From: Deltaproteobacteria bacterium
GTDB lineage: Bacteria > Desulfobacterota > Desulfarculia > Adiutricales > Adiutricaceae
Assembly (NCBI GenBank): GCA_031276635.1
Contig: JAISMU010000186.1
Location: 1-60,989 of the forward strand
Length of the DNA stretch: 60,989 nt
Direction: 5' to 3'
A model generated the notes under the pieces. The model worked only from the letters and a program-made list of their open reading frames with translations. It had not been told where the DNA came from and did not search any database. Below are positions 19,307-27,928 of the stretch, in pieces; the stretch's first letter is position 1; each line of letters opens with the position of its first letter. Both the position numbers and the translations under genes were made by a program.

Positions 19307-19894
19307 ATGTCCAGCAAAAAAATTCTCTTCTTGGCGGGCGATTACGTGGAAGACCTCGAAATCATGGTCCCCTTTCAGGCTCTGGCCGCCGTTGGCTACG
19401 AGACCCACGCCGCCTGCCCGGGCAAAAAGGCCGGCGACCTCATCAGAACGGCCATTCACGACTTTGAGGGAGACCAAACCTACTCAGAGAAGCGGGGCCA
19501 TAACTTTGTCCTCAACGCCGACTTCGACTCCCTCAACACCGCCAACTACGTGGCTCTGGTCATCCCCGGCGGCCGGGCTCCGGAATATCTGCGCCTGAAC
19601 GCCCGGGTCCTGGAGATTGTCCGGGAATTTGACGCGGCCAAAAAACCCATCGCCGCCATCTGCCACGGCCCCCAGATCCTGGCGGCCGCCGGTATTCTCA
19701 AGGGCCGGCGCTCCATGGCCTACCCGGCGGTCCAACCGGAGGTGGTCGGGGCTGGCTCAACCTGGGCGGAGGTCAGTCCCGGGGCTGACAACTCCGTGAT
19801 AGACGGGCACCTCATCACCGCCCCGGCCTGGCCGGCTCACCCGGCCTGGATTCGGGACACTCTCAAAGTTCTGGGGGCCAAGATCGAGATCTGA
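19307..19894 (+). CDS. DJ-1/PfpI family protein
   Basis: 195 residues of the DJ-1/PfpI/YhbO class (glutamine-amidotransferase-like fold). The nucleophile elbow is [13 protein letters not shown] with Cys-His, preceded by [13 protein letters not shown] Glu is present in the N-terminal EDLEIM. Family members are reported as proteases, deglycases or stress chaperones; substrate unknown. GGAG precedes the ATG. Separated from the nucleotidyltransferase by 124 nt, probably its own unit. Confidence 0.88.
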   Translation: MSSKKILFLAGDYVEDLEIMVPFQALAAVGYETHAACPGKKAGDLIRTAIHDFEGDQTYSEKRGHNFVLNADFDSLNTANYVALVIPGGRAPEYLRLNARVLEIVREFDAAKKPIAAICHGPQILAAAGILKGRRSMAYPAVQPEVVGAGSTWAEVSPGADNSVIDGHLITAPAWPAHPAWIRDTLKVLGAKIEI

Positions 19895-19916
19895 GCCCCG
19901 CGGGGCCGCGGGCTCA
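19892..19916 (+). terminator. Hairpin at the PfpI stop codon
   Basis: TGAGCCC...GGGCTCA, a 7-bp stem that begins at the stop codon, with a GC-rich loop and no T-run after it. It may act as a weak terminator or mRNA 3' end. The following 19917-20229 holds no gene and no clear promoter. Confidence 0.4.
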
Positions 19917-20229
19917 TCAGTCTCGGCCTGGAAAAATGGCCCCTCGCGCCAGATTGGCCCAAGGGCCCCTTGCTTTACTGTTCAGCTGAAATATGGGATA
20001 ATCACCCTATATGATTATTTTGGTAAATTGGCTCGCCAGCCCACCCGCGCGTTGGTGAGCCTTTATCAGGATTTATACCGCCGCTTCGCCCCAAGGCCAG
20101 TGTAAACTCGCGAGTTTTCAGCCCCCGGGTCAGTTTTTGACAAACCCGGAACATCAACCCCAGGGCCAGGGGCGATACGATTGACCGTCTTGGGGTTTTA
20201 CATAAATTTTACAGTTGAGGTCAAAACCT

Positions 20230-23200
20230 ATGGCTTCCAAACTGGTTTACTCTTTTGGCGGAACGGTGACCGATGGTCACGGCGGCTTGCGAAATCTGCT
20301 GGGCGGCAAAGGGGCCAACCTGGCTGAGATGGCCAGAATAGGCCTGCCGGTGCCCGCCGGCTTCACCATCACCACGGAAGTCTGCGCCTCTTATTACGCG
20401 GATGGCAAAACTTTTACCCCCCAACTCCGCAAAGACGTCTCCGCCGCCCTGACCAAGGTGGAAAAGCGCATGGGGGCTCAATTCGGCTCCCCGGACAACC
20501 CTCTTCTGGTTTCCTGTCGCTCGGGGGCCAGAGTGTCCATGCCCGGCATGATGGACACAGTTTTAAACATCGGCCTCAATGATCAAACCGCCCAAGGCCT
20601 GATCGCCAAGACCAAAAACCCTCGTTTCGTCTACGACTCCTATCGCCGATTCGTGGCCATGTACGGGGACGTGGTCATGGGAATTCACCCTCTGACTGAA
20701 AAGCATGTCAACCCCTTTGACGAGATCATTGAGGAAGTCAAAATACTCAACGGTTATAAAAGCGACACCGAGTTGAAGGTGGAAGACCTGATTTCCCTGG
20801 TCGCCTCCTTTAAGAACTTGATCGCCCGGCGGCTGGGCCGACCTTTTCCAGAAGATCCCATTGAGCAGCTTTGGGGAGCCATCGCCGCCGTGTTTGACTC
20901 CTGGATGGTCCAAAGGGCCATTGATTACCGCAAACTCAACAATATTCCCATGTCCTGGGGCACCGCGGTCACGGTCCAGGCCATGGTCTTCGGCAACATG
21001 GGCGACCGGTCGGCCACCGGGGTCGCCTTCTCCCGGGATCCCTCAACAGGGGAGAACTACTTCTACGGCGAGTACCTCATTAACGCCCAGGGCGAGGACG
21101 TGGTGGCCGGCACCCGCACCCCCAACCCCATCAACCGCTCCAAACCGCTGCCGGCCGGAGCGATTTCCACCCTGGCCGACGACCTGCCGGAAGTCTACCG
21201 TCAACTGGACCAGATCCGGCTGACCCTGGAAAATCACTACCGGGACATGCAAGATATTGAGTTCACCATCCAGGAAGGCAAACTCTGGATGCTCCAATGT
21301 CGCAACGGCAAACGGACCGCCAAGGCGGCCCTGCGCATTTCCCTGGATCTAGTTCGCGAGGGGATGATTACGGTGGATGAGGCCATCTTGCGCATGGACC
21401 CCGAGCAGATCAGCCAGCTGCTGCACCCCTCCTTTGATTTCAAGGACCCCAATTACAGAAACCGGGTCATCCTGGCCAGAGGTTTGCCGGCCTCGCCAGG
21501 GGCGGCCACTGGCCGGGCCGTCTTCTCGGCCTCGGACGCTGAGGCCCAGGCGGCCAATGGCGAAAAAGTCATTCTCATTCGCGTGGAGACCAGCCCCGAG
21601 GACATCCGAGGCATGAACGCCGCCCAGGGCATTCTGACGGCCCGGGGAGGAATGACCAGTCACGCCGCCGTGGTGGCCCGAGGCATGGGTCGGACCTGCG
21701 TGGCCGGGGCCTCGGATATCACAGTCGATTACATGCGCGGCTCCTTCACCACCAAAAAGGGCCAGACCATCCGAGCCGGCGACTGGATTTCCCTAGATGG
21801 CTCCAAGGGCGAGATCATCGAAGGGACCCTCCCGACTAAAAAGGCCAACATCTCCGGCGACTTCAGCGCCTTTATGGACTGGGTGGAAAAGGCCAAAACC
21901 CTCAAGGTCCGCACCAACGCCGATACCCCCCATGACTCCGAGGTGGCTCGCCAGTACGGGGCTGAGGGTATCGGCCTGTGCCGCACTGAGCACATGTTTT
22001 TTGAGTCTGACCGCATTGACCATGTCCGGGCCATGATTCTAGCTGACGACGAAACCAAACGGAAAAAAGCCCTGGGTAATCTGCTGCCCATGCAACGCGA
22101 CGATTTTTACCGGATCTTCCAGGCCATGAACGGCTACCCGGTAACCATTCGCACCCTGGATCCGCCTTTGCATGAGTTTCTGCCCCACACTGACCGGGAA
22201 ATCGACGAACTGGCTGACAAGTTCCATCTTTCCGCCCAGAAAGTCAAAGCCCGGATAAACGCCCTGAGAGAGCAGAACCCGATGCTCGGTTTAAGAGGGT
22301 GCCGATTGGGCATTGTTCACCCGGAAATCACCTCCATGCAAGCTCGAGCCATTTTCGAGGCCGCGGTCAAGGCCACCAAGGATAACGTCAAGGTCTTGCC
22401 GGAAATCATGATTCCCCTGGTTGGGCACCCGAAGGAGTTCGCCCTCCAGAAGAAAATCGTGGACGAGGTAGCCCTGGAGGTCTTTGAGGAAACCGGCGTC
22501 AAGGTCCCTTACCTGGTCGGCACCATGATTGAGCTGCCTCGAGCCGCCCTGGTGTCGGACCGGATTGTCAAAGCTGGGGCGGAGTTCTTCTCCTTTGGCA
22601 CTAACGATTTGACCCAAACCACGTTTGGCCTCTCGCGCGATGACTCGGGAACCTTCCTGCCTGATTACCTGGCCAAGCAAATCTGGGAAAGAGATCCCTT
22701 TGTCTCAATTGATCAGGACTCAGTTGGCGAGCTTCTGAGTATCGGCCTCCAACGAGGCCGCTCAGTTAACAAAAGTCTCAAGGTGGGCATCTGCGGCGAG
22801 CACGGAGGGGATCCAGACTCAGTGGCCTTCTGCTGTCGGCAAGGGCTGGATTATGTCTCCTGCTCGCCCCCCCGGGTGCCAGTGGCCAGGTTAGCCGCCG
22901 CCCAGGAAGCCATCCGGGCCAAACTATCTAAGGGCCAAGGAGTTGGCCAGACCGCCAAACCCGCCCCTGACCAACCCAAGACGAAAACCAAAAAGGCGGT
23001 CGCGGGCCAAAAAACCCTCGCCAAGTCTGGGTCAAGCCCGAAAACCGCCACCAAAACCCCTGAAGCGAAAAAAACCCGGGCCGGGGCGACCATTAAGCCC
23101 TCGCCGAAAACCAAGGCGGTCGTTAAAAAGCCCGACCCAAAAACCGTAAAGGTCCCGAAAAAACCAGGCCCAAAACCTGGCGCGACCAGGAAGGCGGTCC

Positions 23201-23373
23201 CCAAGGTCGCGGAGCCCAAAACCACTCGAGCCCAAAAGGCGGCTCCGAAAGCCGCCAGTCGGTCTAAAGCGGCTAAAACCAAAAGCCCGACCAAGGCGCC
23301 GATCAAACCTCGGAAAACTCCCGGGCCGGTCAAAAGCGCCAGCCCGGGAGTTAAAAAACCGCGGAAAAAATAA
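20230..23373 (+). CDS. ppdK: Pyruvate phosphate dikinase with histone-H1-like tail
   Basis: 1047 residues. The first ~897 are a complete PPDK, interconverting pyruvate+ATP+Pi and PEP+AMP+PPi. The N-terminal ATP-grasp part includes LLGGKGANLAEMA and SCRSGARVSMPGMMDT. The phosphohistidine motif is GGMTSHAAVVARGM (H478). The C-terminal PEP/pyruvate barrel has GLCRTEHMF, GTNDLTQTTFGLSRDD and GICGEHGGDP. Residues ~898-1047 are an extra low-complexity tail made almost only of Lys, Ala, Pro, Thr and Arg (KKAVAGQK, KKPGPKPGATRKA), like histone-H1/AlgP tails. ATG 20230 is chosen over TTG 20215, with TTGAGG upstream. The tail's role is unknown. Confidence 0.95.
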   Translation: MASKLVYSFGGTVTDGHGGLRNLLGGKGANLAEMARIGLPVPAGFTITTEVCASYYADGKTFTPQLRKDVSAALTKVEKRMGAQFGSPDNPLLVSCRSGARVSMPGMMDTVLNIGLNDQTAQGLIAKTKNPRFVYDSYRRFVAMYGDVVMGIHPLTEKHVNPFDEIIEEVKILNGYKSDTELKVEDLISLVASFKNLIARRLGRPFPEDPIEQLWGAIAAVFDSWMVQRAIDYRKLNNIPMSWGTAVTVQAMVFGNMGDRSATGVAFSRDPSTGENYFYGEYLINAQGEDVVAGTRTPNPINRSKPLPAGAISTLADDLPEVYRQLDQIRLTLENHYRDMQDIEFTIQEGKLWMLQCRNGKRTAKAALRISLDLVREGMITVDEAILRMDPEQISQLLHPSFDFKDPNYRNRVILARGLPASPGAATGRAVFSASDAEAQAANGEKVILIRVETSPEDIRGMNAAQGILTARGGMTSHAAVVARGMGRTCVAGASDITVDYMRGSFTTKKGQTIRAGDWISLDGSKGEIIEGTLPTKKANISGDFSAFMDWVEKAKTLKVRTNADTPHDSEVARQYGAEGIGLCRTEHMFFESDRIDHVRAMILADDETKRKKALGNLLPMQRDDFYRIFQAMNGYPVTIRTLDPPLHEFLPHTDREIDELADKFHLSAQKVKARINALREQNPMLGLRGCRLGIVHPEITSMQARAIFEAAVKATKDNVKVLPEIMIPLVGHPKEFALQKKIVDEVALEVFEETGVKVPYLVGTMIELPRAALVSDRIVKAGAEFFSFGTNDLTQTTFGLSRDDSGTFLPDYLAKQIWERDPFVSIDQDSVGELLSIGLQRGRSVNKSLKVGICGEHGGDPDSVAFCCRQGLDYVSCSPPRVPVARLAAAQEAIRAKLSKGQGVGQTAKPAPDQPKTKTKKAVAGQKTLAKSGSSPKTATKTPEAKKTRAGATIKPSPKTKAVVKKPDPKTVKVPKKPGPKPGATRKAVPKVAEPKTTRAQKAAPKAASRSKAAKTKSPTKAPIKPRKTPGPVKSASPGVKKPRKK

Positions 23374-23385
23374 ACCTGACCGCCG

Positions 23386-23424
23386 AGCCCCCAGGCGCCA
23401 ACCTCAAATTGGCCCTCGGGGGCT
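23386..23424 (+). terminator. Hairpin after ppdK
   Basis: AGCCCCC pairs with GGGGGCT, extended inward by AGG..CCAA/TTGG.CCT around a CCTCAAA loop, 12 nt after the ppdK stop. The U-tract is weak (TCGCTT). Between here and 23741 no gene is supported. Confidence 0.6.
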
Positions 23425-23740
23425 TCGCTTAACCTGACCAAAACTCTCCCGCCCACCGCGAAATCTTGGCAAAACCAAATCGCCAGGCCTTAGCTCACGC
23501 GCTCAGATTTTTTCACCCCCTCGCCATTCCATTAGCTTTTACCCGCGGGTTTTTCCAATTAGGCGGCCTTAATATTGTTATTATTTGATAAATTTGAGTC
23601 AGGTTCTGACGGGCGCGAATTTCATTTTCGTCTCGAGCGATTATACCATTGGCAATCTTTATTATTACTTTATCTTCATTTTCAAGTATGTCTGCCACAA
23701 GTCTGACCAAAAACAAGTCTAGCCAAACATAAGTCTGGCT

Positions 23741-23777
23741 AAAAAAAACGGGCTCGGAGCGAGAGACTCTGAGCCCG
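23741..23777 (-). terminator. Intrinsic terminator of the por operon
   Basis: On the minus strand CGGGCTC pairs with GAGCCCG around a 15-nt loop and is followed by eight T's, 21 nt beyond the porB stop. A textbook rho-independent terminator for the minus-strand operon. Confidence 0.9.
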
Positions 23778-23797
23778 GCGAAGAAAAAGCCTCAGCC

Positions 23798-24748
23798 TTA
23801 AACAGGGAAAGCCTCGGAGAGCTTAACCAGGTTTTCGTACTCCTGATTGACCCGGGCCTGAATCTTTTCAATGTCCTCGGGCTTGAGGTGGCGGAAGCGC
23901 CCCTGCTGCTTGAGGTAATCGGTCACGGGAATGGGATTGTCAATTTTGCGGTTCAGGACGTAATGGCCATCCAGAACCTCATAAAGGGGAAATATCCTGG
24001 AGTTGACGACCAAGCGGCTGCATTCCACCGCCAATTCCGGCTTCATGCGCCAACCGGTCGGGCAGGGGGCGTAGACGTGCAGATAAGCTGGTCCCTCAAT
24101 AGCGGCGGCCCGCCGAATCTTGTTCATCAGATCCAGATGAAAGGCCGGGCTAGCCGTGGCCACGTAAGGCACGCCATGAGCGGCGGCGATGGCCGGCATG
24201 TTCTTTTTCCAGGTGTTCTGGCCCTGGGAGTGGCTACCCACTGGGGAGGTGGTGGTGTTGGCCCCAAAAGGTGTCGCCGAGCTGCGCTGGATCCCGGTGT
24301 TCATGTAGGCCTCGTTATCCAGGCAAACATAAATGAAATCCCGGTGATGGCGCTCCAGGGCCCCCGAGAGAGCCTGCAACCCGATGTCAGCCGTCCCCCC
24401 ATCGCCGGCCACGGCCACCACAGGAATCCTCTTGTCCGGGCCTTTGCCTTTTTTCCTCAGGATGTTGACCGCCGACTCCACGCCAGAAGCCACGGCGGCG
24501 GCGTTCTCAAAGGCCACGTGGAGCCAGGGCATGCGCCAGGAGGACTGCGGGAAGGTGCTGGTGCAGACTTCCATGCAGCCGGTGGCGGAAACCGCGATAA
24601 AGTCGGTTCCCAAAGATTTAAGAAGCAGTCTCAAAGCCAGAACCTCTCCGCACCCCTGACAGGCCCGATGGCCGGAAGCCAGGGAATCAGGGCCTTTGGG
24701 AAAGGTCTTGGCGGTTACTTTTTCGTACGGGACATCCGCGGCTCTCAC
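23798..24748 (-). CDS. porB: Pyruvate:ferredoxin oxidoreductase, beta subunit
   Basis: 316 residues. Thiamine-diphosphate subunit of the four-subunit 2-oxoacid:ferredoxin oxidoreductase, which makes acetyl-CoA, CO2 and reduced ferredoxin from pyruvate, or the reverse. It shows [4Fe-4S] cysteines in CQGCGE, GCMEVC and CPTGW, and the TPP/Mg site GDGGTADIG with NEAYMNTGIQRS. The last motif with SSATPFGANTTTSP is typical of pyruvate enzymes. GTG start overlaps the porA stop by 4 nt. Confidence 0.92.
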   Translation of the reverse strand: MRAADVPYEKVTAKTFPKGPDSLASGHRACQGCGEVLALRLLLKSLGTDFIAVSATGCMEVCTSTFPQSSWRMPWLHVAFENAAAVASGVESAVNILRKKGKGPDKRIPVVAVAGDGGTADIGLQALSGALERHHRDFIYVCLDNEAYMNTGIQRSSATPFGANTTTSPVGSHSQGQNTWKKNMPAIAAAHGVPYVATASPAFHLDLMNKIRRAAAIEGPAYLHVYAPCPTGWRMKPELAVECSRLVVNSRIFPLYEVLDGHYVLNRKIDNPIPVTDYLKQQGRFRHLKPEDIEKIQARVNQEYENLVKLSEAFPV

Positions 24749-25917
24749 TCCAGCACCCCCAGTATCTCAAAGGAACTCTGGCTATCTTTGGCGCTCTTGA
24801 CGCGCTCGACAGTTGTTTTGAAATCAGCTCGCCGGACATCGCGCCCACCCAGGCCGAGGATGAAGTTAAAGACCTTCGGTGGCTGGGGCGAGTCATAAAG
24901 TATGGATTTGATTTCCAGGCAGACCGGGCCATAAGGGGCCCCCATGACCAGGTGCCGGTCAATGACGGCCACCGCCTTGGCTTTGGCCAGAGCCGCCCGC
25001 AGCTCCTCCGTGGGAAAGGGGCGCCAGAGCCGCAGGCGGACCAGGCCAACCTTCTGGCCGGCCTCGCGCATCTCGTCGACCGCGGTCATGGCCGTCTCGG
25101 AGATGGAGCCCATAGTCAGGATAATGATCTCAGCGTCCTCGTGTCGATAGGTTTCCACCAGATTGTACTTGCGGCCGAAACTCTTCTCAAACTCGCCAAA
25201 AACGCTGACAATATGTTTTTTGGAATTGACCAAAAGGTCATCCGTGGCCTTCTTGATCTCCGTGAAATTCTCTGGGGTCCCCAAAAGGCCGATGGACAGG
25301 GGCTTGGATATATCCAACTTGATCTCGGCCTGGTTGGGGGGCAGAAAAGCGTCCACCTGGGCTTTTTCCGGGATGAGGATGGGCTCAATGAAATGGGAAA
25401 GGGTAAAGCCGTCAATGTTCAAAGACACGGGCAAGCGCACTTCGGGATGCTCGCCGATCCGGAAGGACATGATCGTCAAATCCAGGGCCTCCTGGCCATT
25501 TTCGGCGAAGAGGGCGATCCAGCCGGCGTCCCGCACGCTCATGATATCGCTGTGATCGTTCCAGATGTTGATGGGGGCGGACAGGGCCCGGTTGGCCACT
25601 AAAAGGACAATGGGGGTCCGCAGGGTCGGAGCGATGTAGATCATCTCGTTCATCAAGGCTAGGCCCTGGGAACTGGTGGCCGTGAAGGTCCTGGCCCCGG
25701 CGGCCGAGGAGCCAATGCAAGCGCTCATGGCCGAGTGCTCCGACTCCACCGGAATATAAGCGGCGTTCAGGGTTCCGTCGGCGACCAGCTCCGACAGATG
25801 CTCCACAATATGGGTCTGCGGGGTTATGGGATAGGCGGCCACCACGTCGGTGTCGCACAATTTGACGGCCTCAGCCACCGCCAGGGACACTTCTATGCCG
25901 ATTGGCTTATTGGCCAT
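24745..25917 (-). CDS. porA: Pyruvate:ferredoxin oxidoreductase, alpha subunit
   Basis: 390 residues. Carries the pyrimidine-binding half of the active site. N-terminal AAYPITPQTHIVEHL is the signature of the alpha subunit, followed by VESEHSAMSACIGSS and ATSSQGLALMNEM. The C-terminal third (DAEIIILTMGSISETA) is the transketolase-C-like domain. Third gene of porC-porD-porA-porB, 2 nt after porD. Pyruvate rather than 2-oxoglutarate is favoured by similarity of motifs and gene order. Confidence 0.92.
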   Translation of the reverse strand: MANKPIGIEVSLAVAEAVKLCDTDVVAAYPITPQTHIVEHLSELVADGTLNAAYIPVESEHSAMSACIGSSAAGARTFTATSSQGLALMNEMIYIAPTLRTPIVLLVANRALSAPINIWNDHSDIMSVRDAGWIALFAENGQEALDLTIMSFRIGEHPEVRLPVSLNIDGFTLSHFIEPILIPEKAQVDAFLPPNQAEIKLDISKPLSIGLLGTPENFTEIKKATDDLLVNSKKHIVSVFGEFEKSFGRKYNLVETYRHEDAEIIILTMGSISETAMTAVDEMREAGQKVGLVRLRLWRPFPTEELRAALAKAKAVAVIDRHLVMGAPYGPVCLEIKSILYDSPQPPKVFNFILGLGGRDVRRADFKTTVERVKSAKDSQSSFEILGVLE

Positions 25918-25919
25918 GC

Positions 25920-26219
25920 TTAAACCTCCTCAAGTTCCATCTTGATACACTTCTTGGGGCACTCGTTGGCGCAGACCCCGCAACCCTTGCAGTAATCCAG
26001 ATCCGCTTTATAGTATTTCTCCTCCGGGCCCTGGTCCTGATAAACCCCGTCCGGGCAATAAATGTAACAAAAACCGCAGTAAACACACTTTTCCCGATCC
26101 AGAATGGGCCGAGCGGAGCGCCAATCGCCGGTTTTGAAGTCCATGGTGCTGCCTGGCTTGGCGTGAAATCCAAACGGCATATCCTTGACCCTGAGTTGGG
26201 CCTCCACTTTATCCGACAT
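25920..26219 (-). CDS. porD: Pyruvate:ferredoxin oxidoreductase, delta (ferredoxin) subunit
   Basis: 99 residues. Two [4Fe-4S] cluster motifs, CVYCGFCYIYCPDG and CKGCGVCANECP, both complete. It carries electrons from the beta subunit to external ferredoxin. Its start shares one nucleotide with the porC stop, so the two are translationally coupled. Confidence 0.92.
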   Translation of the reverse strand: MSDKVEAQLRVKDMPFGFHAKPGSTMDFKTGDWRSARPILDREKCVYCGFCYIYCPDGVYQDQGPEEKYYKADLDYCKGCGVCANECPKKCIKMELEEV

Positions 26220-26773
26220 CAGTTGGCCTCCATTTTCGCCTCAGCGTAAGCCTTCTCAAAGGCCGCCAGATTCTTGGGGGCCAGAGCCGGCCCAAAACGA
26301 TGATTGAATGGCTCCCGCACGTCCTCAGGACTGGCCTGACCCATGACCTTGGAGAAGGCCCCCAACATGACCGTGTTAGTGATGGGCACCTTCAAAATTT
26401 CCAGGGCGATGGACATGGCGTCTATGGTGGCGATCTTCTGGGTAAAGCCAAATTGCTGGCGAATGGTCTTGACCGGGTGGGTGGAGTTGATAATCAGGGC
26501 CCCATCTTTTTTCAGGCCCGCGTCCACCTTGGTTACGCTCATCACCGTGGGGTCAAGGACGATCACCACATCCGGCTCGTAAACCTTCTCGCGAATACGA
26601 ATGGGCTGATCGGAGATCCGCAGAAAAGCTGTCACCGGGGCCCCCCGCCGCTCTGGCCCAAAACTGGGAAAGGCCTGAGCGTATTTGCCCATGCCCACCG
26701 CGGTCTGGGCCATGAGCTCAGCTGAAGTCACGGCTCCCTGGCCTCCTCGGCCGTGGAATCTGATTTCCAACAT
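26219..26773 (-). CDS. porC: Pyruvate:ferredoxin oxidoreductase, gamma subunit
   Basis: 184 residues. Gamma subunit domain with the N-terminal HGRGGQGAVTSAELMA (coenzyme-A-binding region) and FPSFGPERRGAPVTAFLRI. First gene of the four-gene por operon, whose order gamma-delta-alpha-beta is the common four-subunit arrangement. The 434 nt upstream (26774-27207) are AT-rich and gene-free; the promoters for this operon and the plus-strand KptA-like gene must lie there. A TATAAT near 27132 has no good -35. Confidence 0.92.
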   Translation of the reverse strand: MLEIRFHGRGGQGAVTSAELMAQTAVGMGKYAQAFPSFGPERRGAPVTAFLRISDQPIRIREKVYEPDVVIVLDPTVMSVTKVDAGLKKDGALIINSTHPVKTIRQQFGFTQKIATIDAMSIALEILKVPITNTVMLGAFSKVMGQASPEDVREPFNHRFGPALAPKNLAAFEKAYAEAKMEAN

Positions 26774-27207
26774 AATTCACTCCTGGCTCGGCAGCCATTT
26801 TTTAGCGCAAGTTAACCAAAGTCTGCCCCAATACTTAGGAAAAATTCCTGACAACATTATTTTGAAAAATAAATCAAATATAAATATATTTGATAAAATT
26901 TACCGCGCTTTTATCTTTAAAACACAACTAAAAAAACAAAAAAATTGCATTAGAAACAAAATAACATATAAATTAAAACCAACAAAATGAGGCCAAAGAA
27001 TTTCAAAATTAAGCAAAGCGGATTTAACCGCCAATCTAACTTTATTTTAAGGGAAAAGAGGGTTTTAAACAAGGCAGAGTTTCTGGCGACCCCAAACTCC
27101 CCCCGACCGAGAGAGGAGCCGGGCCTATTTTTAGGGTATAATGACAGCTCAATTGGTTGATTTACCAGGCCCCAACCCAACCAGATTCCTGACCCAAGAG
27201 CGAGCGT

Positions 27208-27924
27208 ATGAGCAGTCAAAAACCCAGCCGCCAGAAAGAAACCCTCGGAAAAATCCTTTTCTACGCCCTGGGCTTGGCCCCGGATGAGTTCGGCCTGTGC
27301 CTTGAGGCCAATGGCTTTATTTCCATCAAAGAAGTGGTTGGGGCCCTCCGGCGGGAAGAGGGCTGTCGAGGCCTGACGGAGAGCTGGCTCCGGGAGACGG
27401 TGGCCAGCCCGGCCCAGAGCCAGTTGGAGATTGAGGGGCAGCTGATCCGAGTCAAACCCGAGCTCGCCGAACTCCCCAAACCCGAGCCGGCCCTGGAGCC
27501 ACGCCCCAAATTGTTGTATCTGGGGGTCAAACCCCCGGCTTGGCCAGTCATTTTCCAGACCGGCCTCCGCCCCAAGCCCGGCCAGGAGCGGGTTCATCTT
27601 TTCACCTCCGAGGAACTAGCCCGGCAAGTGGCCAGCCGTTTCATCCCCGAGCCGGTCCTGATCACTATAAATAAAGCCCTGGCGGAAAAAGGCGGGGCCA
27701 GTTTCTGGAAGTACACCGACCGAATCTACTTGGCCTCAGAAATCGCCCCGACCGCCCTCTTCGGCCCTCCGGTCAAACCTCAGGAAACCGAGGAGAAAAC
27801 CGCCCCGAGCCCAACGCCCCGAGCCTGGCCCGGGCCCATCGCCCATCATGGCAAAATAAAAGGAAAGAGAGACGACGCGCCTGACTGGAAAAACCAGGCT
27901 CGCCGGGACAGGCGCCGCAAATAA
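27208..27924 (+). CDS. Divergent Tpt1/KptA-like RNA 2'-phosphotransferase
   Basis: 238 residues. The N-terminal ~95 match the winged-helix part of Tpt1/KptA (LGKILFYALGLAPDEFGL, FISIKEVVGALRR, LRETVAS, LEIEGQLIRV). The middle matches the ADP-ribosyltransferase-like part (KLLYLGVKPPAW, GLRPKPGQERVHLF, PVLITINKALAEKGG, IYLASEIAP). Classical members remove an RNA 2'-phosphate using NAD. Key positions differ here: the RHxP of family motif 1 is GLAP, the R-A-x-Q-G-H block is absent, and LYHGT is LYLGV. Catalysis is therefore doubtful or altered. The last ~50 residues are a basic, disordered tail. A monocistronic gene convergent with the diguanylate cyclase. Confidence 0.65.
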   Translation: MSSQKPSRQKETLGKILFYALGLAPDEFGLCLEANGFISIKEVVGALRREEGCRGLTESWLRETVASPAQSQLEIEGQLIRVKPELAELPKPEPALEPRPKLLYLGVKPPAWPVIFQTGLRPKPGQERVHLFTSEELARQVASRFIPEPVLITINKALAEKGGASFWKYTDRIYLASEIAPTALFGPPVKPQETEEKTAPSPTPRAWPGPIAHHGKIKGKRDDAPDWKNQARRDRRRK

Positions 27925-27928
27925 GAGG

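Noticed and set aside
22851-23456. 201-codon minus-strand ORF opposite the PPDK tail
   Set aside because: Mirror of the Lys/Ala/Pro codons; Val/Leu/Gly/Phe low complexity with no domain, overlaps the real gene.
23513-23716. Minus-strand 67-codon ORF after ppdK
   Set aside because: Reads protein-like in part but has no ribosome site and no recognised family, and lies in an AT-rich gap; not enough to call.
26685-26990. Plus-strand 101-codon ORF over the por operon start
   Set aside because: First half is antisense to porC, second half is AT-rich Lys/Asn/Ile sequence without a family.
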